Of a DNA stretch of 56,577 nt, positions 1-8,763 are shown piece after piece. The stretch is from contig CAKSHM010000011.1 of NCBI GenBank assembly GCA_934457415.1, positions 1 through 56,577 on the forward strand, given 5' to 3'. Each line of letters starts with the position of its first letter. Position 1 is the stretch's first letter. Under the pieces are notes generated by a model, which did not search any database, was not told the DNA's origin, and was given only the letters and a program-made list of their open reading frames with translations. A program made the translations under genes and the position numbers. Source of the stretch: an uncultured Eubacteriales bacterium (lineage in GTDB: Bacteria > Bacillota > Clostridia > Oscillospirales > Acutalibacteraceae).

Positions 1-156
1 GACGATACCGTTGTAGAAGTAACAACGGATGTTAAACGCGAAAACGACTGGAAGTTTAACGGAATAATTATCGGTGCGGATGTTTTGGTAGTCGGAGGAG
101 TAATTGCTGTTTTAATTCTGCTTTACAAAAAGAAAGTTAAAGAATTATACAACTAA
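1..156 (+). CDS. C-terminal end of a membrane-anchored surface protein (5' end outside window)
   Basis: Frame 1 is open from the window edge to TAA at 154-156 and gives 51 residues. A single hydrophobic segment (about residues 21-41, GIIIGADVLVVGGVIAVLIL) is followed by a short basic tail (YKKKVKELYN), a stop-transfer arrangement that leaves the rest of the protein outside the cell. The 1763-residue discoidin-repeat protein at 43132-48423 ends the same way (glycine-rich membrane helix plus KKRKIIKK), so this could be the cluster A counterpart. Too little is present to prove that. The next gene starts 35 bases downstream, suggesting one operon. Confidence 0.55.
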   Translation, partial: DDTVVEVTTDVKRENDWKFNGIIIGADVLVVGGVIAVLILLYKKKVKELYN

Positions 157-191
157 TGACCTTATAATTATCAGAAAGGGCGGTGCGCCGG

Positions 192-953
192 ATGAAAAAA
201 ATCAGAATAGGAATAATCGTTTGTATTCTTCTTGCCGTTTTATCGGGCGCTGCCGCCGCGGGTGCTAAAATGCTTGAAACGAAAAACGCTTATCTTACGA
301 TCAACAATGACTCCGTTTCAAAGGATGAGTTGGAATTTTATATGACAGCCTCCCGTGCAGACGCAATTTTAAGGTTTTCATCCGATATTTCATCAAGTGC
401 GGATGAAGGTTTTTGGGAAACCGAACAAAACGGAACAACCCCGTCTGAGTATTTAGCCGAAATTGCGGTTGAAAACCTGAAAAAAGACAGAGCATTATTT
501 GTCGAATGTGAAAAGCGCGGGCTTTGCGAAAAGCTGAGTTATGAAAAAATTATAAAGAAAATGAACGCCGAAAACGCTTTGCGTTCGGAAAAGCTTGAAA
601 AAGGCGAACCGGTTTACGGCGTTACGGAATACACCGCTGCCTCATATTACGATTATCTAAAAAGCAATTTGCAGATTGCTTTGCGCGAGAATTTGGAAAA
701 CGAAGGCATTATAAAAGAGAATGATGTAAAGCTGAAGCTGTATTATAATAATATAAAAAACAGCGACTCGCTTTTCAAAAATTCCGACGGCAGCTTTAAG
801 AAATATGAGGATGTCCTCGCAAAGGTTAAATATCTTTACAGGGAAAAGTGCTTTTCGGATTATATAGAACAGTCATCAAAAAAACAAACAGTGAGGCAAA
901 ACACCGAAAAACTGAAAAAACTTGCAGTTGAAATCGGTAGGGGGGAAAGATAA
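192..953 (+). CDS. Secreted SurA/PrsA-like foldase-domain protein without a visible rotamase domain
   Basis: The protein has 253 residues. I chose ATG 192 over an in-frame GTG at 183 because AGAAAGGG lies about 11 bases upstream of 192 and would nearly touch 183. An N-terminal hydrophobic helix (about residues 6-24) is a signal peptide or membrane anchor. It is followed by YLTINNDSVSKDELEFYM, which resembles the VNGxxVTKxEF start of SurA/PrsA N-terminal chaperone domains, and by long charged helices. I see no parvulin rotamase core, so an isomerase activity is not supported. It lies 3 bases before a beta-helix lipoprotein gene and 3' of a surface protein gene, so a role in folding the large exported proteins of this operon is plausible. 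It could also be a cluster-specific extracellular protein of unknown role. Confidence 0.45.
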   Translation: MKKIRIGIIVCILLAVLSGAAAAGAKMLETKNAYLTINNDSVSKDELEFYMTASRADAILRFSSDISSSADEGFWETEQNGTTPSEYLAEIAVENLKKDRALFVECEKRGLCEKLSYEKIIKKMNAENALRSEKLEKGEPVYGVTEYTAASYYDYLKSNLQIALRENLENEGIIKENDVKLKLYYNNIKNSDSLFKNSDGSFKKYEDVLAKVKYLYREKCFSDYIEQSSKKQTVRQNTEKLKKLAVEIGRGER

Positions 954-956
954 AAA

Positions 957-2744
957 ATGAAACGAATAACGGCAATTCTTTTATCCGTTTGTATACTTAT
1001 TGCTCTTGCGGGCTGCGTTAAGGTTACAACTACTACAATAACGCACAGAGTAAGGGCTAATAACACCGCTACGGATTCTTCATCACAAGCGCCTTCGCCG
1101 GATAATGCAGGCTCCGACATGGAAAATACCGATTCCTCAAAAGGTTCATCGGACTCGGACACTTCCTCTGATTCAGTAACACGCACCGACAATGGCGACG
1201 TAGATTTAACAATAAAACAGGCAGCTGTATTTAACGGTGCGCGCAGGGAGGAAAGCGGATACGCTCTTTATTATGTAGACAGCGAAAACGGCGACGATGA
1301 AAACGACGGCAGAACCGAGCGTTCTGCATGGAAAACGCTTGACAATGTAAATAGCCGTACCTTTGAGCCCGGAACGAAAATAATGCTTAAATGCGGCAGT
1401 GTGTTTGATCAAATGCTCGTTCCGCGTTCTTCGGGAACAGAGGGTAAGTATTTTATTATAGACAGCTACGGCAAAGGTGCAAAGCCGATTATAAACGGCG
1501 ACGGCGAGGCGCAGGCGGTGCTTATTTCTTCTTTGCAGTATATTGAAATACGAAATCTTGAAATTCGCAATCCCTCGGAATATTCCGCTTCCCGCAAGGG
1601 AGTTGCGGTTTATGCCGGAGGACAGGTGAGCAGCGGGGTTTTCCATAAGGGCGGTGTGTTTAATCACATTTACCTTATAAATCTTGATGTTATTGATGTT
1701 TCCTGCACCGACGGTCAGCGCTTTTACGGCGGAATAGTATTCTATTCCCGCGAATCCGAAAACCCGACTTCGTTTAACGAAATTCTGGTTCAGGGATGCA
1801 CTGTTAAAAACACGGGCGGCTCGGGAATAGCAATGGCTTCTGATTACGAGCACGGACCCGGAGTTGAGTGGTCGGCGTATGAATATACCCCATCGACCAA
1901 TGCGACCTTCCGCAATAATTTTGTTTCCCACTGCGCGTCGGACGGTATTTTCATATCGGCGGTCAAGGGCTTACTCATAGAGTCGAATACCGTATCCGAT
2001 ACTTCTTTTGCGGATGGCGCCTATGCGGGTATATGGCCGCATTACAGTTCAAATGTTGTAATGCAGTATAACGAGGCTTATGACGTAAAGCTGGTAGGCG
2101 GCGACGGTCAGGGCTACGATGTTGATATAGACTGTGTGAATACCAAGGTGCAATACAATTACAGCCACGATAACGAAGGCGGATTTATTCTTCTGTGTAC
2201 CGACGGCTCTAACGGCGGCTATAACAAGGATATCTCGGTTCGTTACAACATAAGCCAAAACGACAAAAGTCAGATTTTCACGCTCTCGGGACCGATTTCC
2301 GATGTGAAAATTTACAATAACACGGTTTATACCAAGGCGGGGCTTAGAACCAACCTTGTGGGCTCTTATGACTGGGGAACGGCTGCCAGCCCGAAAAATG
2401 TCCGGTTTACAAACAATATTTTCAATATGAACTCTACAGGCTGGTGTTCGTTTATTATTCCGAGCCGAATTACATTTGATACAAACCTGTTTTACGGTAC
2501 ATACGGTTTTTCACAGTTGTTCCAGTCGGGTGTAAAGATCAGCGGCACATTAACCGCGGATCCGATGTTTGTAAATCCCGGAACCGGTGTGATTGGCCGC
2601 GATACGCTCGGCGGTTACAGATTAAAGTCCGGCTCTCCGGCAATCAATTCCGGCAAATGGATTTCTCAGTGCGGAGGCAGGGATTTTTACGGGAAATCGG
2701 TAACAAAGGAAGGATTACCCGACCTCGGCGCGATTGAATACTAA
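957..2744 (+). CDS. Right-handed parallel beta-helix lipoprotein (polysaccharide lyase-like or glycan-binding)
   Basis: The protein has 595 residues. A lipoprotein signal ends in LAGC (Cys20). A Ser/Asp/Thr-rich linker of about 60 residues follows. The fold then opens with YYVDSENGDDENDGRTE and AWKTL near residues 100-125, typical of secreted right-handed beta-helix proteins. Repeats with Asn/Asp turns run from about residue 160 to 530 (for example IEIRNLEIRN, LLIESNTVSDT, VRYNISQND). The C terminus PDLGAIEY matches the usual closing strand of this superfamily. Such proteins include pectin lyases and other polysaccharide-degrading enzymes, but I cannot name catalytic residues. RBS GGGGGAAAG precedes ATG 957. 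It is probably surface-tethered and acts on or binds the glycan before uptake. Confidence 0.72.
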   Translation: MKRITAILLSVCILIALAGCVKVTTTTITHRVRANNTATDSSSQAPSPDNAGSDMENTDSSKGSSDSDTSSDSVTRTDNGDVDLTIKQAAVFNGARREESGYALYYVDSENGDDENDGRTERSAWKTLDNVNSRTFEPGTKIMLKCGSVFDQMLVPRSSGTEGKYFIIDSYGKGAKPIINGDGEAQAVLISSLQYIEIRNLEIRNPSEYSASRKGVAVYAGGQVSSGVFHKGGVFNHIYLINLDVIDVSCTDGQRFYGGIVFYSRESENPTSFNEILVQGCTVKNTGGSGIAMASDYEHGPGVEWSAYEYTPSTNATFRNNFVSHCASDGIFISAVKGLLIESNTVSDTSFADGAYAGIWPHYSSNVVMQYNEAYDVKLVGGDGQGYDVDIDCVNTKVQYNYSHDNEGGFILLCTDGSNGGYNKDISVRYNISQNDKSQIFTLSGPISDVKIYNNTVYTKAGLRTNLVGSYDWGTAASPKNVRFTNNIFNMNSTGWCSFIIPSRITFDTNLFYGTYGFSQLFQSGVKISGTLTADPMFVNPGTGVIGRDTLGGYRLKSGSPAINSGKWISQCGGRDFYGKSVTKEGLPDLGAIEY

Positions 2745-2760
2745 GAAAGGAAGATCTTTT

Positions 2761-4011
2761 ATGAACCTAAGAAAAACGGCATCAATGGTATTAGCAATAT
2801 GCACTGTGCTTTCAGGTCTTGCGGGCTGCGGCGGCAGCGGAAGCGGCGGCAGCGGAAAGGCTGAAATAAAATCGGTCAGTCTGCCCGAAAAGCTTGACGG
2901 CAGCGTGATTAAAATTCTCGCTTATGACGGCTGGGAGCAGGAGCACGCCGACATACGCAAGCAATTAAAGGATTGGTACGGCGCCACGGTTGAGTACACC
3001 GTGGTTGACGATAAGGATATGAAAAATAAACTGGCGGTTGACCTTGCGGCAAATATCACCTATGATATGATGCCGATAAACGCCGACAGAATTTTAAATA
3101 ATCTTGTCACACCTATTACAAAATATGTGGATCTAAATGAGGATATTTTTAAGGATTATAAGAAGGTCAGTGATTTCGTAACCTTTAATGGTGAGGTTTA
3201 CGGTATGCCGAGCGTACCGAATATGGAAGTTATCATCTACAATAAAACTCTGATTGAAAACCTCGGCTACGATTTGCCGCTTGATCTTTATAAGCAGGGC
3301 AAATGGAACTGGGACACCTTTAAAAAACTTGCCACAAGCCTTTGCCGCGAAAAAACAGCCGACGGCGACGCAATAACCGCCTTCTCTTCTTGGGATACAA
3401 ATATATTTTTAAAGGCTAACAACAGCGGTTTTGTTAAGTGGACAGATCATAAATATGCGCTTAATCTTGAAGATAACAAGCTGCGTGAGGCGCTTAATTA
3501 TTTCCAAGGCTTATCCTCCGTGGGGGCATTCACCGGATGGCAGGGCTGGAGTCAGGCTGATTTTCAGCTCGGTACAATGGCAATGTGTGTTGACCGCTTC
3601 GGCAATAAAACCCACTTTGTATCGGATTTGACCTTTGACTGGGATTTTGTCCCGTTCCCGACTGGCTATTCGGGCGATGAAAATATAGCGCCCGGTACTA
3701 TTGCCACCTACGGCGTGCCTAAGGGATCCTCCAATCCTTCAGGCGGTGCCGCATACGCGTATCTTTTCTGCAAGCAGGATTATGAGCGCAGAAAGCAGTA
3801 TCTTAAAGGCTATCTGACCGATGAACAGGTTGAGCGTTTTGAATCGCTTTACGGAAAAATTTCAAAGGATTATGAAACAATAGGTATTGAAAATACCGAC
3901 GCACTTATATGGGATGTAATGAACGGCGCGGATATAACCGCAACCCTTGAGTCATATAAAACAAAATGGCAGGGAGAACTTGACGCTTATACCGCGGCTC
4001 TTCCGAAATAG
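2761..4011 (+). CDS. Extracellular solute-binding lipoprotein of a sugar ABC importer
   Basis: The protein has 416 residues, the usual length for family 1 sugar-binding proteins. ATG 2761 is preferred over 2734, which lies inside the previous gene, because GAAAGGAAG sits 8-10 bases upstream of 2761. The lipobox is LAGC (Cys23), followed by a flexible Gly/Ser linker (GGSGSGGSGSG). The mature part shows typical SBP features: KILAYDGWEQEH near the start, a region predicted to form the first hinge around NADRILNNLVTPITKYVDL, GEVYGMPSVPNMEVIIYNK, and a Trp/aromatic-rich sugar site (GKWNWDTF, TGWQGWSQADF). It lies directly upstream of the large modular binding protein and permease pair 1. It may therefore feed that pair or the second pair at 13106-14999. 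Confidence 0.82.
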   Translation: MNLRKTASMVLAICTVLSGLAGCGGSGSGGSGKAEIKSVSLPEKLDGSVIKILAYDGWEQEHADIRKQLKDWYGATVEYTVVDDKDMKNKLAVDLAANITYDMMPINADRILNNLVTPITKYVDLNEDIFKDYKKVSDFVTFNGEVYGMPSVPNMEVIIYNKTLIENLGYDLPLDLYKQGKWNWDTFKKLATSLCREKTADGDAITAFSSWDTNIFLKANNSGFVKWTDHKYALNLEDNKLREALNYFQGLSSVGAFTGWQGWSQADFQLGTMAMCVDRFGNKTHFVSDLTFDWDFVPFPTGYSGDENIAPGTIATYGVPKGSSNPSGGAAYAYLFCKQDYERRKQYLKGYLTDEQVERFESLYGKISKDYETIGIENTDALIWDVMNGADITATLESYKTKWQGELDAYTAALPK

Positions 4012-4038
4012 ACCCCATAACTGAAAGGAATGGAAGCA

Positions 4039-6918
4039 ATGAAAAAGGTAATCGCGATATTGTGCCTTTGCGGTTTAATAGGTTTAACGGCAGGTCTGCC
4101 GTGCAGCAAGGCTGCTGCCGAAAAGAAACCCGAAATACAAAACGGTAATATATCCGCTGCCGGTCAGGTAACATATCCTGCGTATTGCCGAAATACAGGC
4201 TCCGTTCCGTCAAACCCGAGCGAAAAAATTTCGCTTTATGCAGCAGACTGTGCAGAAATCACAGGCGGCAATATTACTTTGGAAAATTCCGCCGATTCCG
4301 AAAGCGAAAAGATTATCCGGTGGGTTTCCTCCGAAAAGGATTCCTCCGTACTTTGGCGTTTTAATGTGTCTAAAGGAGCGCGTTATCGCCTGAAGATCCG
4401 TTACTGTGCTCTTGAAAGCAACAGCAGCATAAGTTTGGGACTTAAAATCAACGGCGGATATCCGTTTACCGCATGTCAGGATATAGGACTTTCTAAAATA
4501 TGGAAAAACGAGACTGATGACTTTGCTGTTGACAGTACCGGAAATGAAAAGCGTCCAGCGGCGGTTCAGGTGGTAAAATGGCAGGAGGTTTTTCTGTCAG
4601 ACAGTGAGGGCGTCAGCAACGAGCCGTATGAATTTGCTTTTTTTGAAGGCGAAAATACGGTTGAGTTTATAGGAATAAGCACTGATCTGCTTATTTCCTC
4701 CGTAACTCTCGAGGGTGCCGCAGAGCCCGAAAGCTATGAGAATTATTCGGCTGCGGTTTCGGGCGGGAAGAGCGCCGATAAAGCAAACCCGGTGATTATT
4801 CAGGGCGAAAAAATGAAGTATCGCTCCGATTCATCCATAGTTCCTATGGAAGACAGAAGCCACGCAGAAACCGTACCGTCTGATCCGGTGCTTACAAGGT
4901 ATAATACCGTAGGTGATTATAACTGGCAGACCGAGGGACAGTGGATTTATTGGGAATTTGAGATTAAAACCGAGGGCTACTATAACATAGGTATGCGGGT
5001 TCGCCAAAATTACCACCGCGGGTATGCTTCATCGCGAAAAATATATATTGACGGCGCCGTTCCTTTTAAAGAGCTTTCACAGATTGATTTCAACTACGCG
5101 CGCAGTTGGTATTTTAAAACACTCGGAAACGGAGTAAAGGATTACGGCTTTTATTTCACAAAAGGCGTTCATTCCATTGCAATGCAGGTAATTCCCGGCG
5201 ATACCGCCGAGCTTACCGAGGTGTTGCAGGACAGCGTGCTGCAGCTAAACAGAATTTACCGCAGTGTAATTATGATTACCGGCACATCGCCCGACGCTTA
5301 CAGAGACTATAATCTTGATAAGGAAATTCCTGACTTGATTGAGGATATGACAAAGCAGCGGGATATACTTAAAGAGCAGTATGATGCCATGCAAAAAAAA
5401 TACGGCGGCAGAGACAGCGACACCGCAACCCTGCAGCGCTTGGTAGCACAGCTTAGCGGCTACATAGAGGACGCAGATAAAATTACCGAATCCATTTCCG
5501 GCTTTTCGGATAATATAAGCAGCCTTTCATCTCTTGTCGTAAGGCTGAAGGAGCAGCCCTTAGAGCTTGATTATATTGAAGTAAAACCGGTGCAAGGCGA
5601 ATATACCGATACATCAGTCGGGTTCTTTAAAAAAATAGCATTCGGATTTATGCAGTTTATAGGCTCGTTTACAAACGATTATAATTCTGTGGGCGACGCA
5701 GCCGCTGATGCCGAAAAAATTGACGTTTGGGTTTCAATAAGCAGAGATCAGGCGCAGGTCGTTCGGGAATTGGTTGATAACGATTTTTCAAAAAACAATA
5801 ATATTGCCGTGCAGATAAAGCTTTCAAAGGGCTCTTTGATACAGGCAACTTATGCCGGAACGGGACCTGATGTTGCTCTATATATCGCTGCTGACCAGCC
5901 GGTCAATCTTGCGGTGCGCGGCGCATTGGCGGAGTTATCTTCATTTGACGGCTGCGATGAGCTGCTCAAAGAGTTTTCCTATGAGGAAACAGTCGGCTTT
6001 CGTTATAACGGCGGCTTGTACGCAATACCTATGACCGCCGATATGAATATGATGTTTGTAAGAACGGATATTTTTGAGGAACTGGGGCTTTCAATACCCG
6101 AAACGTGGGAGGAGCTTTACAAGCTTATACCTACTTTACAGCGCAACAATATGAATATAGGTCTGCCAAAGGTTACTATTGACGGCGGTGGATTTTGCGT
6201 ATTTAACAGTCTGCTTTTGCAAAACGGGCAGAACTATTATAATGATGATGTTTCGGCTGCCGTATTCAACAGTGAAACGGCGCTTGATGCCTTTAAAGAA
6301 TGGACGGGCTATTACACAAAATATGATGTACCTATAGATTACGATTTTTATAACCGTTTCCGTTCGGGAGAGATACCCATAGGCATTGAGGCTTACACAA
6401 TGTATAACAAGCTGGCGGTTGCGGCACCCGAAATATCGGGAATGTGGACTATGGTTCCTGTTCCCGGAACGGTGCGGGATGACGGTTCTGTCGATCGATC
6501 CACGTCGGTTTCCTGCACAGCCGCGGTTATTATGAACAACTGCAAAAATAAGCAGGCTGCATGGAAATTCGTAAAGTGGTTTGCGGGCGCAAAGGCGCAG
6601 GCGGAGTACGGGCGGAATATGGAAGCGCTTATAGGCGAATCGGCGCGTTATAACAGTGCTAATTTAGCCGCCGTTCCCAACCTTCCGTGGACGGTGCGTG
6701 AAAGCTCTGTGATTTTAAAGCAGCTGAATGCCGCAAAGGGTATTCCGCAAAGCATTGCCAGCTATTATGTAACGCGAAATATTTACAATGCCTACAGAAA
6801 GGTTACGGTTAATAATTCAAACCCGCGTGAGGTGCTTTATAAATACAACACCGAAATAAATAATGAAATTGAGCGAAAGCGTGAGGAATTCGGATTGGAG
6901 GGAAAAAACGGAAAATGA
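4039..6918 (+). CDS. Very large modular solute-binding protein: two jelly-roll-like modules, coiled coil, then SBP domain
   Basis: The protein has 959 residues. ATG 4039 is preferred over in-frame ATG 4030 because AAAGGA ends 9 bases before it. A signal peptide (about residues 1-26, ending near SKAAAE) has no lipobox. Two beta-rich CBM6/35-like modules follow at about 40-235 and 250-430; the second contains GQWIYWEFEIKTEGYYNIGM. Next come helical, heptad-like segments (about 427-507), an amphipathic stretch GFFKKIAFGFMQFIGSF (about 528-545), and an SBP domain from about 561 with SRDQAQ and GPDVALYI. Ordinary SBPs are about 400-450 residues, so more than half of the chain is extra. The gene overlaps the next permease by 4 bases, so it surely serves permease pair 1. 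The paralogue is at 38441-41293 with the same order. Confidence 0.8.
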   Translation: MKKVIAILCLCGLIGLTAGLPCSKAAAEKKPEIQNGNISAAGQVTYPAYCRNTGSVPSNPSEKISLYAADCAEITGGNITLENSADSESEKIIRWVSSEKDSSVLWRFNVSKGARYRLKIRYCALESNSSISLGLKINGGYPFTACQDIGLSKIWKNETDDFAVDSTGNEKRPAAVQVVKWQEVFLSDSEGVSNEPYEFAFFEGENTVEFIGISTDLLISSVTLEGAAEPESYENYSAAVSGGKSADKANPVIIQGEKMKYRSDSSIVPMEDRSHAETVPSDPVLTRYNTVGDYNWQTEGQWIYWEFEIKTEGYYNIGMRVRQNYHRGYASSRKIYIDGAVPFKELSQIDFNYARSWYFKTLGNGVKDYGFYFTKGVHSIAMQVIPGDTAELTEVLQDSVLQLNRIYRSVIMITGTSPDAYRDYNLDKEIPDLIEDMTKQRDILKEQYDAMQKKYGGRDSDTATLQRLVAQLSGYIEDADKITESISGFSDNISSLSSLVVRLKEQPLELDYIEVKPVQGEYTDTSVGFFKKIAFGFMQFIGSFTNDYNSVGDAAADAEKIDVWVSISRDQAQVVRELVDNDFSKNNNIAVQIKLSKGSLIQATYAGTGPDVALYIAADQPVNLAVRGALAELSSFDGCDELLKEFSYEETVGFRYNGGLYAIPMTADMNMMFVRTDIFEELGLSIPETWEELYKLIPTLQRNNMNIGLPKVTIDGGGFCVFNSLLLQNGQNYYNDDVSAAVFNSETALDAFKEWTGYYTKYDVPIDYDFYNRFRSGEIPIGIEAYTMYNKLAVAAPEISGMWTMVPVPGTVRDDGSVDRSTSVSCTAAVIMNNCKNKQAAWKFVKWFAGAKAQAEYGRNMEALIGESARYNSANLAAVPNLPWTVRESSVILKQLNAAKGIPQSIASYYVTRNIYNAYRKVTVNNSNPREVLYKYNTEINNEIERKREEFGLEGKNGK

Positions 6919-7829
6919 AAAAAGAATCGAATATCCGTTATCTCGGCAGGGAAATCCGTAAAAACACCGAAAACTATTTAATGCTTGTACCTTATTCGGT
7001 ATTTTTTCTCACATTTACCGTTATTCCCATATGCGTTGCAATTTATTTGAGCTTTACATACTTTAATTTATTGCAGCCGGCGCAGTTTAGAGGATTTTTT
7101 AATTATACCCGTCTGTTTTTAGAGGATGAGATTTTTTTAAAGTCCTTAAAAAATACGCTTGTGTTTGCCGTTGTTACAGGACCTATAAGCTACTTTCTCT
7201 GTATTCTTTTTGCATGGATGATAAACGAATTCGGACCTGTAATGCGGAATGTTATGACGCTTATATTCTATGCGCCGTCAATATCCGGTTCATTATATGT
7301 AATTTGGAGCTATATTTTCAGCGGCGACAGCTACGGACTTGTAAACAGCACACTTTTGCGGCTCGGATTGATTGAAGAACCGGTGCTGTGGTTTACAAAC
7401 CCTAAATATGCACTTGGAATAATTATAGTCGTGCAGATATGGCTGTCACTCGGAACCTCGTTTTTAGCCCTTATTGCAGGACTGCAGGGCGTAGACCGCA
7501 GCCTTTATGAGGCGGGCGCAATAGACGGAATACGAAACCGCTTTCAGGAGCTTATAAAAATTACGCTTCCTTCAATGGGACCGTCTATGATGTTTGCCGC
7601 CGTAATGCAGATTTCAAGTTCATTTTCGGTTGGTGCTATTTGTAACGCTCTGGCGGGCTTTCCGTCAACCGATTACTGCGCTTCAACGATTGTGACTCAT
7701 ATTATGGATTACGGCAATAACCGCTATGAAATGGGATATGCCTGTGCAATAGCGACCGTATTGTTTTTAATGATGTTTCTAATGAACCAAATCGTAAAAA
7801 CGATTTTAAGAAAATTCAATGACGCTTAA
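6915..7829 (+). CDS. Sugar ABC transporter permease, MalF/UgpA type (pair 1)
   Basis: The protein has 304 residues with about six membrane helices. The EAA loop that docks the ATPase is visible near residues 193-225 (LYEAGAIDGIRNRFQELIKI followed by LPSMGP). Start and previous stop overlap as ATGA, so translation is coupled to the large binding protein upstream. It forms a heterodimeric channel with the MalG-type partner that starts 24 bases after its stop. The closest equivalent in the window is 41295-42203, which shares the GFPSTxYxxxTxxxHIxDYG segment near the C terminus. No ATP-binding subunit is encoded nearby. Confidence 0.9.
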   Translation: MKKESNIRYLGREIRKNTENYLMLVPYSVFFLTFTVIPICVAIYLSFTYFNLLQPAQFRGFFNYTRLFLEDEIFLKSLKNTLVFAVVTGPISYFLCILFAWMINEFGPVMRNVMTLIFYAPSISGSLYVIWSYIFSGDSYGLVNSTLLRLGLIEEPVLWFTNPKYALGIIIVVQIWLSLGTSFLALIAGLQGVDRSLYEAGAIDGIRNRFQELIKITLPSMGPSMMFAAVMQISSSFSVGAICNALAGFPSTDYCASTIVTHIMDYGNNRYEMGYACAIATVLFLMMFLMNQIVKTILRKFNDA

Positions 7830-7852
7830 CTGTATGAAAGGAGGAGGGTGAT

Positions 7853-8746
7853 GTGCTGACAGTAAAAAATACTGAAAAAAAGGTTAAGATACGCGAAACG
7901 GGCAGCCGAAAAATTTCGCGTTCCCGCACGGGAAGCGCAGCTTTACTTATATTTTTGATTATTACCGGCAGCTTGATGTTTTTGCCGTTTTTATACGCTA
8001 TAATACAGTCTGTCAAGCCGGTAGACGAAATATTCATTTACCCGCCGCGTTTTTTTGTTACAAGCCCCACAGGGGATAACTACCTTTCTCTTTTTGATTT
8101 GATTGAGGATTCCCGTGTACCGTTTACAAGATATTTGTTTAACAGCGTATTTGTGACACTTCTTGCAACAGGACTGCACGTAATTTTCGCCTCAATGGCG
8201 GCATTTCCGCTTGCTAAATTCAAATTTCCCGGTTCAAAGGGCTATTTTGATTTTATAGTGGTTTCCCTATTGTTTACAACTCAGGTAACCGCGCTGCCGC
8301 TTTATATTGTTTTATCGCGGCTGGGCCTTATAGATACGCAGTTTGCGATTATTTTTCCGGCAATAGGCTCCTCGCTCGGGCTTTTCCTTATGAAGCAGTT
8401 TATTACGGGAATTCCCGACGCAATGATTGAAGCGGCAAGGGTAGACGGAGCCGGTTCGCTGAAAATATTTTGGCGGATAGTTATGCCCAATGTAAAGCCT
8501 GCATGGCTTACCTGTATTATTTTCTCATTCCAGACCGTTTGGAATGATGAGGGCTCAAACTATATTTACGATGAATCGCTCAAGGTTTTACCGACAATGC
8601 TGCACCAGATAAGCGACGGCGGTATTGTCCGTATGGGAGAGGCTTCCGCGGCGGCGGTAATACTGATGATTCCGCCTATTCTCATCTTCGTCTGTTCGCA
8701 GTCGCAGATTTTGGAAACGATGTCTCATTCCGGAATGAAGGATTAA
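7853..8746 (+). CDS. Sugar ABC transporter permease, MalG/UgpE type (pair 1)
   Basis: The protein has 297 residues. The start is GTG 7853. The ATG at 7851 reads into an immediate stop (ATG TGC TGA), while GGAGGAGGG lies 4-5 bases before the GTG. An N-terminal cytoplasmic arm of about 30 basic residues precedes the first membrane helix (LLIFLIITGSLMFLPFLYA). The EAA loop is MIEAARVDGAGSLKIFWRIV. A partner motif FQTVWNDEGSNYI is conserved with the cluster B homologue (FQGIWNDTGTNFI at 42220-43113), and both end in METMSHSG-type sequence (ILETMSHSGMKD here). Together with 6915-7829 it forms the membrane channel for the large solute-binding protein. Confidence 0.9.
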   Translation: MLTVKNTEKKVKIRETGSRKISRSRTGSAALLIFLIITGSLMFLPFLYAIIQSVKPVDEIFIYPPRFFVTSPTGDNYLSLFDLIEDSRVPFTRYLFNSVFVTLLATGLHVIFASMAAFPLAKFKFPGSKGYFDFIVVSLLFTTQVTALPLYIVLSRLGLIDTQFAIIFPAIGSSLGLFLMKQFITGIPDAMIEAARVDGAGSLKIFWRIVMPNVKPAWLTCIIFSFQTVWNDEGSNYIYDESLKVLPTMLHQISDGGIVRMGEASAAAVILMIPPILIFVCSQSQILETMSHSGMKD

Positions 8747-8763
8747 CGGAAGGGGGAAATGTT

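Noticed and set aside
1206..1931. Long minus-strand open frame of 241 codons inside the beta-helix gene
   Set aside because: It lies fully inside a well-supported + strand gene, has no ribosome site or recognisable domain, and its composition is that of a complement shadow.
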